Notes: a model not told the origin generated them from the letters alone. A DNA stretch of 64,000 nucleotides from Phytophthora sp. 'mugwort' (GCA_033558025.1 JAUCEF010000002.1:1984001-2048000); one strand, 5' to 3'; counted from the first letter of the stretch, positions 1 to 11,247 are shown. A program made the numbers and translations.

Positions 1-188
1 GCTCGCATTATTGTGACAAATGAAAACAGGAGAAGGAACACTAGGTCTGCTGGTGTACATATGCGTGCTTTCAGATGGGCTCCCGTATTTTTTTATTTAG
101 CGCATCACAGGTGTCTACAATGCGCCAGGATAGTTGGCGTTGCAAAACACTGCACGTTAGCACCGGAGCAGACATAACAAGAAGCTGG

Positions 189-1669
189 TCAGCCTTTGGA
201 CGCGGGAGGCACCGAGCCCACAACCGTTGGTCCTGGGGCAGTGTGGAGTTGCTGCTCGATCAGCTGAGCTTCGAGCTGAGGAGGCAACTCCTCGCCCACC
301 TGAATATCTGTCAGCTCTGGGGCCCCTCGGTCGCCGCGAATCGCTCGCATCACACGCTCTTGTTCGTCGTTGTGGTGCTCGAGGTCATCCAAGTGGAGGC
401 TGTACGTCTCGATCAGGCCCTGACGAATGCGGAAGGGTAGGAAACTTGCGATGGGCTCTGTTAGCAGCATTGCATCCAGCTCGAGAGGCACACTCTCCTG
501 TTTGTCATCGAAACGGACAATCAAATCGTGTACATACAAGTTAGTTACAGTGTTACACAGGAAACCAGGTCCAAGGAGCGTCGATACGAGCGACAGACAT
601 ACCAGGAAGGAGGCAATAGCGGTCAGCCAAATGGCCAGCCCCCACGCCGCATGGGAAATCGTTCCGAAGACGCTTGCCCAGGACAGCTCCATGACGTGGC
701 GAAAGCGGAAAATGTAATAAACATACTTCGCCGTGCCTACGCCAATGTATCCGAAGCCCAACAGCAGCAGACCTACACAGCACACACGGAACAAAATAAC
801 AGTTTCAAAGCGTCAGTCTTCTTTGCCTGCTTCGCATTATATCTAAGAATGAAACACTCACCTGCGCCACTCAGCTGGGCCCCGCGGTGGTGCTCCTGCG
901 CATACATTGCAACTCCAACGGCCGAGGACAGCACGCCGTTTCTTGCCCAGTTCAGGTACGAGTTCTCGTTGCTGAAGCGCAGCACCTATCACCGCAATAC
1001 AAACAAGTCACGCGCAACGACATCGACGCCAGATATGCAAAATGCGTGAGTACGACGCAGCAGATTATCATGTCCGACGGCATCAGCTCGTTCTGTCCAG
1101 CATCCCAGTCATCCAAGAAACTCACCAGCGAGTTACGGAGCCGGTGGTTGGCATCCGCTTCAGCAGCTGCAATGGCCTCCTTAGCCTCCGCTTCTGCCGC
1201 CTTTTTGGCTGCCTTTAAGGCTGCAACAACACGCACAAAGAGCAAGATATCAGTCAGAATCGACAATCCACAAGCCCGTCTGTATCAGTCCTCCAAACGT
1301 CTGCCTACCATTGTTCTTCTTGAGCTTCAGCAGCCTGTTCACCTGATATCTGCCCAGAAGCACGCAGGCGCCCGAACGGGGCTTAGTTACTCGACAGCGT
1401 TTGCTCTTGAAGGCCGCCGTTGCTGCCGCCGACCCAGATGTGGGCGCGCGGGTCGCAGGTGGAAATGCCGCACTCTTGGCCGCATTGGCGAAGGTGGGGG
1501 GCTGCAGTCCCGCCTTGGAGCGCAGACCCGCAACTCCGCGAGGCACAGCAGCGGCGTGGGCGCTCCACGCAGCGCGCAGCCCCCCCGCGGCGACGCGGCC
1601 CCAACACATCATACGCGATGTGCCGCCGAACTCGAGAGTGGCTCGATGAAGTGTAAACCCCAACCCCAT
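189..1669 (-). CDS. Mitochondrial inner-membrane protein with DUF202-like region
   Basis: Four exons: 1669-1309, 1220-1054, 985-862, 772-189 (411 aa; spliced length divisible by three, GT-AG introns of 88, 68 and 89 bp). The N-terminus is rich in Arg, Ala and Ser without acids, which suggests a mitochondrial presequence; a second possible start is the Met pair near 1612. An Ala/Lys/Glu-rich helix (exon 2) is followed by ENSYLNWARNG and a hydrophobic segment, then two further membrane segments in exon 4 (LLLLGFGYIGVG and WGLAIWLTAIASFLVCLSLV). The Asn/Trp/Arg-containing lead into paired membrane helices resembles DUF202 proteins, which include yeast mitochondrial and vacuolar members. The acidic, Gln-rich C-terminus is hydrophilic. 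Function is unknown; the DUF202 assignment is by eye. Confidence 0.65.
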
Positions 1670-1712
1670 ATTTTCTCCTGTTAAAACTAGTTTAAATCGT
1701 TTTTAGTCAAAA

Positions 1713-1726
1713 TCATTTTGAAATTT
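1713..1726 (+). promoter_or_regulatory. Oomycete initiator (Inr)-like element
   Basis: The 14 bases read TCATTTTGAAATTT and match the oomycete Inr consensus TCATTYYNCAWTTT at 13 of 14 positions. It sits 77 bp upstream of the ATG at 1803 in an AT-rich stretch, a normal position for a start site of transcription in Phytophthora. No mapping data support it. Confidence 0.45.
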
Positions 1727-1802
1727 GAATTTTCAGTTAAATCCGAATGATTGTGAATACCGTCAGTGCCCGATGCATTTACTCAAGTAAAATAGAGCAG
1801 GG

Positions 1803-4346
1803 ATGCCGCCGAGGTCGAGCTTCGCGTCCGAATTCCTGCTGCGCGAGCTGCTCTCGGCGTTGGGCGCGCCTCTCATCGCTGCTCATGCGCCCGCTGACAG
1901 CTTCTCTGAGAGTCAGAGCGAAGACACCGAGTCGCAGTCCGCTGCCTGGGCTGCGAACGGCGCTCAGTCGCGCGTCATGCTCGTCCGCCGCACCAACAGC
2001 TCGCAGCAGACCGCGACGCTCGTGGACCGCGAGTACGACGTAGAGGCTTTCATCCCGAGCCATGTGGTCGCCGCACTGCAACGTGAACACGGCTATCAGA
2101 TGCTGGGCAGACTACGCGGTAGCGTTGTGCGCGTGACCAAGTACCACTTCGCCACACTCGCGCGCTGCCTGTCCGTAGACCAGCAGAACCGAGAGACATC
2201 AGTGGCTGCGCCGAATGTGACCAGCGAAAAGGCTCGAGTGTGCCTGTTTGTGGACGCGCTGGCCATCGTGGAGGACAACGAACTGGCGGTCCAGCCGCAC
2301 CCGGAGGTGTACAGTCATCCGCTGGTGGAGGAGCGACTACAGACACTAAGTGACGCCGAGCTAGAGAAGGAGCTGATGATTAATCAAGGACTTGTGCCGC
2401 TTAGAACTGCTCAGAATGACAGGTTCAATGATGATCGACCGCTATTGGAGGAAGACTGTGTGATCCCGGAGGATCAAGAGCAGGAGCTGGCAGAGCAGGA
2501 CGAGTGGGGACTGCCGAGCACTGTTGAACGGCAACCGACGGACTCGGATCTGATTGAAGAGAACGGTTCGGTATCGTTGTCGGAGTCGCAGGTTGTTCGC
2601 GGTCCTCTGTCGCCGGATAAAGCGCTGTTGGCGCAAGACACGGTGGCGTCGTCAGGAAATTTTTCAGTGGGGTCTTCAGAAAATATGTCAGGGATGTGGT
2701 CAGGAAAACCGTCGGTATCGTTGAGTGGTGAGCCCGCCCTAGACAACCAAAGGTTCCAGTTTCAGCAGGAAAATATCCGAGAGACGTTCGTGGCTGGAAG
2801 CGACTTGGAAAGCAGCGGTACAGAGGATGAAGAGGGACTTGAAGAACAGAAATCGACGCCAAGGACGCTGAAGTCGAAGCTGACATCTCGATTCAACAGG
2901 AAACAATCATCTGTTAACTCCAGCCCGACGCCGACGACGCTACAGTCGACGCAAAACGCTTGGGCGATTATTGATCTTACTGATGGTTCTCCTGAAAAAG
3001 CTCCGCATTGTGCAGCTGCAACCGGAAATAATGGGATCCAGAGCCAGGAACAGGATTTAAAGAGTGAAAGTGATGGCTCACAAGAGGAGAAAGCAGACGA
3101 TTCAGCACCGCTTGCATCTTCACCCGCATCATCGAAGGCTCAGCAGCCAGTTGACAAGCAAACTCCAGCAAACAGCTGGATTTTTCAAAAGCTGTCGAAC
3201 TTGTTAGGCATTCCCTCCGGTGAAGTCCAAGATGACAAAGAGGAATATGACTCGACTGACAACGATCAGCGCGTTACGCAGATACTGGATCAACCTGATC
3301 AGGAGAAGGAAGAGGAGGACAAATTTTCGCCAGAGGAGTTTGTGTCGTCTCAAGCGACCGTGGTGCTGCATTATGCCATTGATAATGACGAAGATGCTAA
3401 TGCTTTCGAATACGAGGGCATAGCGCCTCCCAGGTCGGTGATCCACGAACAAGATGATCGTACTCTTGACGGGGAGAGTGACCCATCAGCGGAGGAAGTA
3501 GACTCGGCAGACGACCTGACGTTAACAAAAGAGGTAGCTGAAGTCGCAGTTACGCCGCAGAAAAAATCGGGATTGAAGGAAGGGAATGAGGACCTTAAAA
3601 CACCTTCACCATCTGCACATGTGTTGACACCCGGCACGGAGAAGAGAGCGGAGGTAGCCTCGCGTCAAATGCCAACCGTTTCGACGCGTTCTACAGCAAC
3701 TGTGGGTGCCCCATCTAATAGTAGCAACCAGCCTGCATCACCTCTCAGCTCCATGGACCCTGTTTTACCAGCAGATCCGTCAAGACACCTATCGCCTCTC
3801 GAAAGCCGTTCCAAGCTCGTCATTTCGGTTGGATCTGCGGGTAACAGCTCAAACCAAGCACCCCGTACTGGGTTCTCTTCTGCTGAGTCTCGAGGTTCCA
3901 AGCGGTATCGCCAACAGACCAACTCTGCGGATTCGTCGATAGCGACTATTGCTGAACAAGACAGTGCGTCACAGCCTAGTGGGCATAGAGATGGTCAATC
4001 GCGCGTTGAATCCCAGAAGCGTCGTCGACGGGATATTCTCTCGACAGAAGAACTTCATGAGGCTGGGTCGCAATCTCCTCAATTTGAGCAACCTATCGCA
4101 CCGTTGTTATCCCAACGAAGGCTTCAATCTGATCGCGGGACTGTCATCGCACACAGCTATTCACTCGATGCGGTGTGCCGGTCGCTCGGCTCTCATGCAC
4201 GAAATCAGGTCAACATAGAGGACCACGCGCGCTCGTCACGACGACCCCGTCGCGCTTGGAAGCGGTACGAGAATCTCTTTCCGCCGCTGAACATGACCCG
4301 CTTGAAGCAGATGATGGCGGAAAGCAGACAACAAGTAGGACGATAG
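1803..4346 (+). CDS. Large acidic Ser-rich protein with N-terminal TPP1-like OB-fold candidate
   Basis: Single exon, 847 aa. Residues about 5-190 are the only globular part: an opening amphipathic helix (SEFLLRELLSALGAP), then strand-like stretches VMLVRRTN, ATLVDREYDVEAFIPSHVVAAL, MLGRLRGSVVRVTKYHF and ARVCLFVDALAIVED, closing with a helix HPLVEERLQTLSD. This order (leading 'RELL' helix, barrel strands with a recruited-ligand 'V..FIP..VV' segment, VDAL strand, final helix) resembles the OB fold of TPP1/Tpz1/Est3 telomere proteins. The remaining 650 residues are acidic, Ser/Thr/Gln-rich and probably disordered, ending in a basic patch (SSRRPRRAWKRYE) near residues 822-834. The ORF itself is certain; the telomere link is inference from pattern and needs structure prediction. 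No close relative was recognised. Confidence 0.8.
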   Translation: MPPRSSFASEFLLRELLSALGAPLIAAHAPADSFSESQSEDTESQSAAWAANGAQSRVMLVRRTNSSQQTATLVDREYDVEAFIPSHVVAALQREHGYQMLGRLRGSVVRVTKYHFATLARCLSVDQQNRETSVAAPNVTSEKARVCLFVDALAIVEDNELAVQPHPEVYSHPLVEERLQTLSDAELEKELMINQGLVPLRTAQNDRFNDDRPLLEEDCVIPEDQEQELAEQDEWGLPSTVERQPTDSDLIEENGSVSLSESQVVRGPLSPDKALLAQDTVASSGNFSVGSSENMSGMWSGKPSVSLSGEPALDNQRFQFQQENIRETFVAGSDLESSGTEDEEGLEEQKSTPRTLKSKLTSRFNRKQSSVNSSPTPTTLQSTQNAWAIIDLTDGSPEKAPHCAAATGNNGIQSQEQDLKSESDGSQEEKADDSAPLASSPASSKAQQPVDKQTPANSWIFQKLSNLLGIPSGEVQDDKEEYDSTDNDQRVTQILDQPDQEKEEEDKFSPEEFVSSQATVVLHYAIDNDEDANAFEYEGIAPPRSVIHEQDDRTLDGESDPSAEEVDSADDLTLTKEVAEVAVTPQKKSGLKEGNEDLKTPSPSAHVLTPGTEKRAEVASRQMPTVSTRSTATVGAPSNSSNQPASPLSSMDPVLPADPSRHLSPLESRSKLVISVGSAGNSSNQAPRTGFSSAESRGSKRYRQQTNSADSSIATIAEQDSASQPSGHRDGQSRVESQKRRRRDILSTEELHEAGSQSPQFEQPIAPLLSQRRLQSDRGTVIAHSYSLDAVCRSLGSHARNQVNIEDHARSSRRPRRAWKRYENLFPPLNMTRLKQMMAESRQQVGR

Positions 4347-4689
4347 GAGGGGCAATATCAACGTGGAGGTAGCTCATTGAGCTAGCATGCACTAGCGAGT
4401 GAGCTCATTTATGATGCTGTACAAGATATATCCTTGCGTAGACAGTAACTATGTCGAGTGTGCTGCTGTAGCATTCGTGACTCCTGCGCTCCTGACGCAA
4501 ACTGTAAAATGCCAACACGAGCATCAATAAGAAGTTCTAAAAGAGAATTTAGCATCAAATTTTAAGACTGACAGAACGTAAGAAAAAATGCGGCACCTGG
4601 TGCGGAGATCAGCGAAATTTATTGATGTAGTCATTAAACAGGCAAGCTGGGTTCGTTTTTCTCGGGCTACCGTAACCAAGGTTACGAAT
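4347..4689. other. Intergenic, between convergent 3' ends
   Basis: 343 bp between the stop of the OB-fold candidate gene and the stop of the NECAP gene on the other strand. It should hold both 3' UTRs. No further gene, repeat or RNA was seen. Confidence 0.6.
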
Positions 4690-5694
4690 TTAAAATGTTT
4701 CCCAGCTGCCGGTTGAAGCCGTGGTCGAGAATACCAACAGATCTGCTTCACCGCTTGCGCTGCCACTGCTGGCCTTCTTCGCCGAGCTTGTCGAGTCGAA
4801 CGGATCCATGTCGTCGTTCTCCTCCGCTTTCGCTGCGTCTTTTTTCTTGGCGTTGAGCTTGATCCGGATCGTTTGACCTTCCTTTAGTGAATAGTCGACA
4901 GGAGGGGCGGTGCTGGTGCTTTGCAGCTGAGTCTGTTCACGCTTCAGCTCCCTGCACAGACACATTCCAGCTATACTCTCAGCGCTCAGATATATAAAGC
5001 AGCTTTGATCACTAATAGCAGTGGCTCACTTGGTGAAATCATCGATAGCGACATTGAAGTCGAAGGCATCGCTGCGGTTGTTGAAGGCAATACCGATAAA
5101 TGCGTGGCGGCCTGACAAGAAGAAAACAACAGTGTAAAGGGAACTCATATACAGTGACAAACGGGCAGCAGGCAACATACCAGACGCGCGATCAACGGCA
5201 CGCAAGACGAAGTACCGACTGCTGTCGACCACTGAAAATAAATTTTGGAGTGGGTCAGTACGAGTCCTACAAGATAGCAGCAATCTGGGCAGCGACCTAA
5301 CCCTTCTGGATGGCTGGGGGGCCACCAGCCTTGATTGGGCACGCGGCAAAGAGAGAGCCCGTGTTGGGGTCCTTGAGCTCAATGACGGCGTCTTCACCGA
5401 CAGAGGAGACCTGCAAGCGGCCAGTCCACGCAGGTGTGCTGGGCCACGAGTCCGCCCTAGACAGTCACAAATTGATTAGCGCCAATTCCTTTGTCGGGGA
5501 TTTCGTATAGTTTGTCACCTGTGACCAGCAGCCGACGTCTGCGGTGGAATCTGGAACACGAAGACCTGATTGATCGTTGCCAGAACGCGCTGCACTTCTG
5601 CTTCGAACGGATGCAAAGCGGCGCCCAATCAATGAGCAAAGGATTCAGACCCCCCAATGCCGTGGTCGTGACGGCACGTACCAACTTCTGCCAT
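4690..5694 (-). CDS. NECAP: NECAP-family endocytic adaptor (adaptin-ear-binding coat-associated protein)
   Basis: Six exons: 5694-5682, 5597-5519, 5456-5302, 5231-5181, 5111-5030, 4951-4690 (213 aa). The spliced product has the whole PH-like NECAP domain: INQVFVFQIPPQTSAAGHR near the start, WTGRL in exon 3, VVDSSRYFVLR in exon 4, then HAFIGIAFNNRSDAFDFNV in exon 5, followed by SLKEGQTIRIKL. The last four residues are WETF, a WxxF peptide like those by which NECAP and other endocytic proteins bind the AP-2 alpha-ear. Role by family: clathrin-coat assembly at the plasma membrane and AP-2 regulation. The start (MAEVEVQ) comes from a 13-bp first exon joined through a GTACGT...CAG intron. Identity is very clear. 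Confidence 0.93.
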
Positions 5695-6379
5695 GACGAT
5701 TCACGAGCGTGCAATGGAGTGAGGAGTGGGGAGAGAGAGTATCCGAGCGAGTCGTTTGCCTAGCTTCCAGCTATTAATGAGCTTCGAGGCAGCACGATGC
5801 AGGCGCAGAGGTCCGTTACGCGCCCCTTGATGCTAAATGCAGAGCGAGGCAAGGAAACTTCCAGTGCCATACAGTTCACTTTTGTAAGGAGCTTTAACTA
5901 GCGGCCGTGATCAGAGGACCTCATTATGCTCGTCTTGTGTGTCGAAGGCAAGTTGCCACTTCAACATCTTCAACAAGTATTATGTTGCGCGAAGGAGGGT
6001 CAATCCGATTGGCGACAAAAAACGTACCACTCAAAATGCAGCAGCCATTCTTTGAGTACACCAGCACCATCGTGACCATTGCACTGCTTTTCGGCAAGTT
6101 TGTGGCAAGTATTTCGGGGATCATTCATGAATTTGTGGCTATAAATTCGTACGTCAGGTTTGTCGTACGATAATGAAATCTCTTTTCGCTTGTTCGTATT
6201 GCAATTCAAAAAATCGTGTCGGGTATAGAATGTTCGATCAATCGTTTTTAACCTGCCGCAATGGTTGTTAAGACATTAATCAAGCGGGTTTATCTGTCAT
6301 CACATTTTAGCAGTTCTGAGTATAAGTCAAACTCAGATCTGAGTAAATATGTCCCTTCATCTTAATAGCAAAATATATC
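5695..6379. other. Intergenic, divergent upstream region
   Basis: 685 bp between the divergent NECAP and S28 peptidase starts, so it should hold both promoters. Short open frames here have no recognisable content. An AT-rich stretch precedes the peptidase start. No repeat or RNA gene was identified. Confidence 0.55.
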
Positions 6380-8120
6380 ATGGTGTCGTCCCTCGCCGTG
6401 GAGCTGGTGTTGCTGGCGGCGCTGTCTGCAACCGCTGAGGCCTCCACGTTCCCCTCACACGCCAAGGACGGACGCCTATGGCAGCTTATGCAGGCAGAAG
6501 ACCAGCTTTTGTTCCAGGCCGAAGCGCAGCAGGGCTGGTTCAACCAGCCGGTGGATCACTTCGCGACGGATAGCAACGCCACCTTCCAACAGCGCTACTA
6601 CCAGGTGGACACATTCTGGCAAAAGCCCAATGGTCCCATAATCCTCTATATCGGGGGAGAAGGCGCACTGGAGCAGGCCCCGGCCGGATTCGTGCATGTC
6701 ATCGCTCAAGATTTCGGCGCCAAGGTGAAGCGACGTGGGAGTTTGAGGAGAGGAAAAGCTGCCATTGCTCACTAGATTATTATGATATTTGTTGGGAATA
6801 CTTTTCTATTAGATTCTGGCGCTGGAGCACCGGTTTTACGGCACAAGCATTCCGAATGAGGACCTCTCGACGGAGAATTACCGCTATTTAACGGTGCAGC
6901 AGGCGCTGGCGGATCTCGACCACTTCAAGGAGAGTTATCAGAGGCGACTAGGGGCGAAGGATGTCAACCAGTGGATTGCTATTGGAGGATCATATCCTGG
7001 AGCACTGTCGGCGTGGTTCCGCATCGCTTACCCAGACGCGACAGTCGCGTCATTGTCGTCGTCGGGGGTGGTGCAGCCTGTGTACAAATTCCATCAGTTT
7101 GATGAACAAGTGGCGCTGGCGGCGGGCGCATCGTGTGCGGATGTACTGCGGCTCACGACTGCAGCTTTTGAGAGAGAGCTAGCCAGTGACAATGCCACCA
7201 CAGTGAAGAAACTGTTTGGCGCCCGGGATCTAGCTGATGCCGACTTCTTCTACATGATCGCAGATGCTGCAGCGATGGCTGTGCAGTACGGACACAAGGA
7301 TATCGTGTGCGACAGCATGGTTGGAGCTTTTGAGCGCAATAACTCGCTAGTCGACGCCTTCGCCAGCTTTACGATCGACATGTACGGGTCTTCGTTTGGG
7401 AGCGAGTGTTTCTACGATACAAAATGCCTGGCGGAAGATCGTGCGCGCTGGGGGGACGGACGCTCATGGCGCTGGCAAAAGTGCTCTCAGCTCGCATACT
7501 TCCAGGTCGCCCCCAAAGAGAAAAGCTTGCGCTCGTCTATTGTGGATCTCGAGTACCACCTAAAGCAGTGCCAGGCAGTGTTCGGTGACGTAGTACATCC
7601 GTCCGAAGGTGTGGACGAGGTCACGAAGCTGTATGGAGGAGATCACCCGAACGGCCATAAGATCTTTTTCTCGAACGGCGGCGATGATCCATGGCAACGT
7701 GCGTCGGTGCTCGAGACGCTGTCGGATGACGAGATTGCCAATGTGGCTAAGTGCGAGCTATGTGGCCATTGCGGCGACCTGCGCGCTAACCCGAACGTAC
7801 CGGAACCACTGAAGAAGCAGCGCGAGCAGATCCTCGAGTACCTTACGAAGTGGCTTGGTGCCTCAAGTGAAGTGGAGATCGCGGAGAACATCGTGCACGA
7901 ATCCGCCGCTATTCCTCACACCCAAGAAGAAGACGATAACGAACAGGATATGGCAGGGCTGCAGCTCGCCGGACTGCATCGATCGTCGCCTCTGGTCCTT
8001 ATTCCGATCATTGTCGCATTTCTTGCGTTGGTGGGAGTTCTGCATGCCGATGTTGTCCGCGACCACCCGAGAGGGATAGAGATGATTCGATACCGGCTTG
8101 CACACACGCACGAGTTCTGA
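6380..8120 (+). CDS. Peptidase family S28 (prolyl-carboxypeptidase-like), membrane-anchored
   Basis: Two exons, 6380-6724 and 6813-8120, give 550 aa. A signal peptide (hydrophobic residues 5-20) is followed by the family signatures GWFNQPVDHF and PIILYIGGEG, then LALEHRFYG just after the intron. The nucleophile lies in GGSYPG (Ser about 175), the Asp in NGGDDPW (about 406) and the His in CGHCGDL (about 434), so the S28 triad is complete. Family members cleave C-terminal residues after Pro, usually in lysosomes or outside the cell. Unlike the usual soluble form, this protein has a C-terminal hydrophobic helix (about 507-530, SPLVLIPIIVAFLALVGVL) and a short basic tail, which suggests a type I membrane anchor. 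Substrate unknown. Confidence 0.9.
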
Positions 8121-8349
8121 GCATACCAGCAGATAAAAGATGATATCACCATGGAGCGCTGTACGAGTACAGTTTGGTAGCAACCTGACGGCGTATGATG
8201 ATCTTTTGCTTGTGTATCTTCATTTTTGTTCCTTCACTTCCTTGTAATGAACATACAAGTCCATTCTAAGCATGTGTCTATATAGCATATGCATTAATAC
8301 TAAAGTGTCTCGCGCACTAGCGCGGTGATCTGCAGCGGTCGAGACAATA

Positions 8350-9663
8350 TCAAGCTGTCTGCGTCTGCACCTTAGTCTTCTTTGCCGGTACGGGGAGCGT
8401 GGACTGACCCATTGTCTCCTTTATCGAGATGTAGGCGTACGATGCGCCACCGATAGATACAACGACGATACCGATGGACTTCTGGACAGTGATCACGTCG
8501 TGGTTAATGAGGATGGACATGACGATCACGACCACCTGCTTCATGTTGCCGCATACACATAGCGTCACAGGAGACGTGACCTTGTTGGCCATAAAGCTCG
8601 TGACATTCAGCATGAAGCTGATAACGCCGGTCAGAATGAACCAGAAGCTGGCTGATGGTACCACCTCCCAGTTGTTTCTGATCGTTTCCACCTCGCCGGT
8701 GAATAACATGGTGATAAGGCACCAGCAAGCCGACAGCGGAGCCTGATGCAAGATCAAATCCACAGGATGGAGCTTCAAGTCTCCGCTCAGGAACTAAAGC
8801 AAGATAACAACATTACAATACCGGTTTAGTATATCGTCTTCAAGTCGAAACAAACTCTCATCACAACTTCTTCCTCGTACCTTGTTGGAAAGAACTGCTT
8901 TCAAGCCAGCGAAGACAATGGCCACGACCGTGATGATGAAGCCCAGCACCGTGCACGAGTTGTCTCCAGTGCATGCCAAGTAGACGCCGAACGCCACGGG
9001 GACCAGCGACAATTTGCGCTTGAGCGAGTATGACTTGCCCAGGATGAGCATGCTGAGCACGACGACGACCGCTGGAACCAACGCACGCATAACCTGGTTG
9101 AAGGAGATGGACACGAGGCCCAGACTCCAGTTGCCGGTGATGATATTGCTCACGAAGATAAGAGAAAAATAGACCATGAGCTGCTTCTGACCGTGCTTTA
9201 ACGGCTTGCGGTCGATGCCCTTGTACACGTGGATGTACAGGAAGGCGCCCAGCGTGTTGCATGCCATATGCACGAACGTGAGTGTCACAGGAAGACGCAA
9301 CGCGCCCAGCGCCTTCTTGTTCCAAAACGTCACGCCGATGTTCTGGGTGAACCACATGCTGAGCCAAAAGACCACGACGGACGGCGCCATGTACGACGTC
9401 TTCGCCGTGGCGGCGGCCTTCTCCTTTTTCTTTAGCTCCTGGTCATCCGCCGTCTCCAAGTCCAGCTGTACCTGCTTGGCCTTATTGTTGCTGTTTTTGT
9501 TGTCTACATCCTCGTCCAGCAGCTGCGTCGACTCCGTCGTCAAGTCTTTGTCGTCAGCTTCGGGGCGCATTTCCACGGCCACGTGGCCGCTCTTGCTCGT
9601 CTGGATGAGGCCGGCGCCGCCCGATTGGGTGCGTGGCCGTGCGCTCAGCGACTCGAGGGCCAT
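8350..9663 (-). CDS. SLC35/triose-phosphate-translocator family transporter
   Basis: Exons 9663-8881 and 8793-8350 give 408 aa, with an 87-bp intron. An acidic cytosolic head of about 100 residues ending in a Lys-rich stretch is followed by roughly ten membrane segments. Family landmarks include NIGVTFWNKKALG, PVTLTFVHMACNT, SISFNQVMRALVP and the TSPVTLCVCGNMKQ loop near the C-terminus, matching the nucleotide-sugar/TPT (EamA-like) superfamily. It probably exchanges a nucleotide sugar or phosphorylated metabolite across the Golgi or another endomembrane. The start at 9663 is preferred (GCCATGG context); the frame stays open to 9876 but that extension is Ser/Arg/Phe-rich and unlike the family. 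Confidence 0.87.
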
Positions 9664-10185
9664 GGCGTCTAATGCTAGTGCTGCTTGAGTGAAACGAAGG
9701 GAATCCGGCTGTGTTTCCTGCCACTTCCTGTGCGATTCGGGACGCAAACGTCGAACTGACGATGACAAAGAGATTGTGCGGGAAGAGAAGCGAAAAGTGG
9801 ACAAAAACGGAAACAAGCGTGCTAACGTAGGAAATGAAGCATTTAGGGTGAGTATAGTTTCTGGCGATTTAGTCACTCTTGGAGTAAGTTGGAGCTTTTA
9901 ATTTGTTAATTTTGACTAAAGCGGGTGTTGACACCTTGAGATGGGATCGTGAGCGGTTGGGTAACGGTCGAGACAAGAGGTCAGTGCGTCACAGTACTCA
10001 ATATCAGCAACGCGATGCTGCGCCAGGAAAGGCGTGCCCCTCACTGCCCCTCACTGAATTTTCAGTGCCGCCATGGCTTCGCTTCGTTTTGAGAATATGG
10101 ATCATGGAGAGACGTACTGGTTAATACGACGGCCCCTTTAAGACTATTGGTAGTTGCGTCGGAGTTGAGTCTTCGGCTCAATGCA
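9664..10185. other. Intergenic
   Basis: 522 bp between the SLC35 start and the stop of the next minus-strand gene. A short direct repeat (CCCCTCACTG twice) lies near 10037-10056. Nothing else was recognised. Confidence 0.5.
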
Positions 10186-11200
10186 TCAGCTACTTTCCGC
10201 CTCGACGACGCTGACGTGGATACTTGTCGTCGCCCGCAGCCGCTTGACCGCGAGCTCCACCATGCGCATGAGCCCCGCACCTGCGTCCCCATTTGGTTAT
10301 TTATTAACTGAACCGCGTAGATTAAAAATACAACTCTTACCAGTGGCCGTGAATCCCGAAGCCGTCTGGAAAGCCGAGAACAAGTCGCACAGCGGCCCGA
10401 GGGCTACGAGCTGAGGCCCCGCTGTATCCTGTTCGCCCTGCTCCATCTCAAGCCGGTCAGTATCTGAACGTTTCAATCACTGCAGCTAAAGTACTTAATC
10501 CACACCTCCCAGCCTTGTTGCACGCAGTCCAGCTCACACAGCAGCTCGTAGACACTCCGACACTGGCGGAAACGCACGCGGTGGAGACACTCAGCAGCCA
10601 ACTCCGTCGTCATCGCTGCATCAGGACTCGACATAGCCGTCGCCAATCGCTTGGTCACGCCCTTCGGGTCTCGCACAAGAAACAGCACTTGTTTTCCCTC
10701 ACTTGCAACCAATAGAGCGGCCTGTACGCATCGCTGTCATAGGCGAAGAAACGCACTACAACCGGTCAGCAAAGACGACACTGAACAAGTCATCACCTTG
10801 ACAGCTCTACACACTGTGTAGTACACACCTCAATGCTGCAACTTTCAGCCCTCTCCAATTCATTTCCCAGTGCAGAACTATCGAAATACATGTCAATACC
10901 GGTTTCGTTAATTGCAGCTCTAGAATTTCAGCAGATAATTACAGCACTGCATGTGTGTCACAACCTCGTGCCTCTCTGTCGCGCCGCCCGCGTTGACATG
11001 GACACCAATGGGGCGCTGCAAAGCGCAGCAGCAACTTTCCGTTGAGTCCGCGTTTCCTCTGTGTAGATGTTCGACGCGAAGAGCTGCTCGGCCGTCGCGT
11101 TCGTAGGCGCGTTGCCCAGCTCCTCCGCGCGCAGCAGCCTCTTGAGCAGCGGCATTCCTGTGTCAGAATGTTGATCAGACGTCACTAACACGGGGACCAT
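10186..11200 (-). CDS. Multi-exon gene, possible RAD51-paralogue (XRCC2-like)
   Basis: Several short exons on the minus strand are visible but not all splice sites could be settled. Likely coding pieces are: near 11200-11060 (MPLLKRLLRAEELGN, then LFASNIY); near 10720-10510 (LLVASEGKQVLFLVRDPKGV, then HRVRFRQCRSVYELLCELD); near 10450-10341 (LVALGPLCDLFSAFQ); and 10280-10186 (GAGLMRMVELAVKRLRATT). The order of a hydrophobic strand, an RxxRC..S.ELL motif and a second hydrophobic strand ending in SAF recalls XRCC2-type RecA folds in homologous recombination. No Walker A (GKT/GKS) was found, so the call is weak. The gene lies head to head with the kinase gene, about 50 bp apart. Confidence 0.35.
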
Positions 11201-11247
11201 AGTGACCTCGAAGCCGGACCCTTCAGGATCACTTCCTTTCCTCGGCG

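Noticed and set aside
5907..6173. 88-aa ORF between NECAP and the S28 peptidase
   Set aside because: No recognisable domain, no splice context, and its length is ordinary for chance.
9664..9876. Longer SLC35 N-terminus starting at 9876
   Set aside because: The Ser/Arg-rich extension is not family-like, and 9663 has a better start context.
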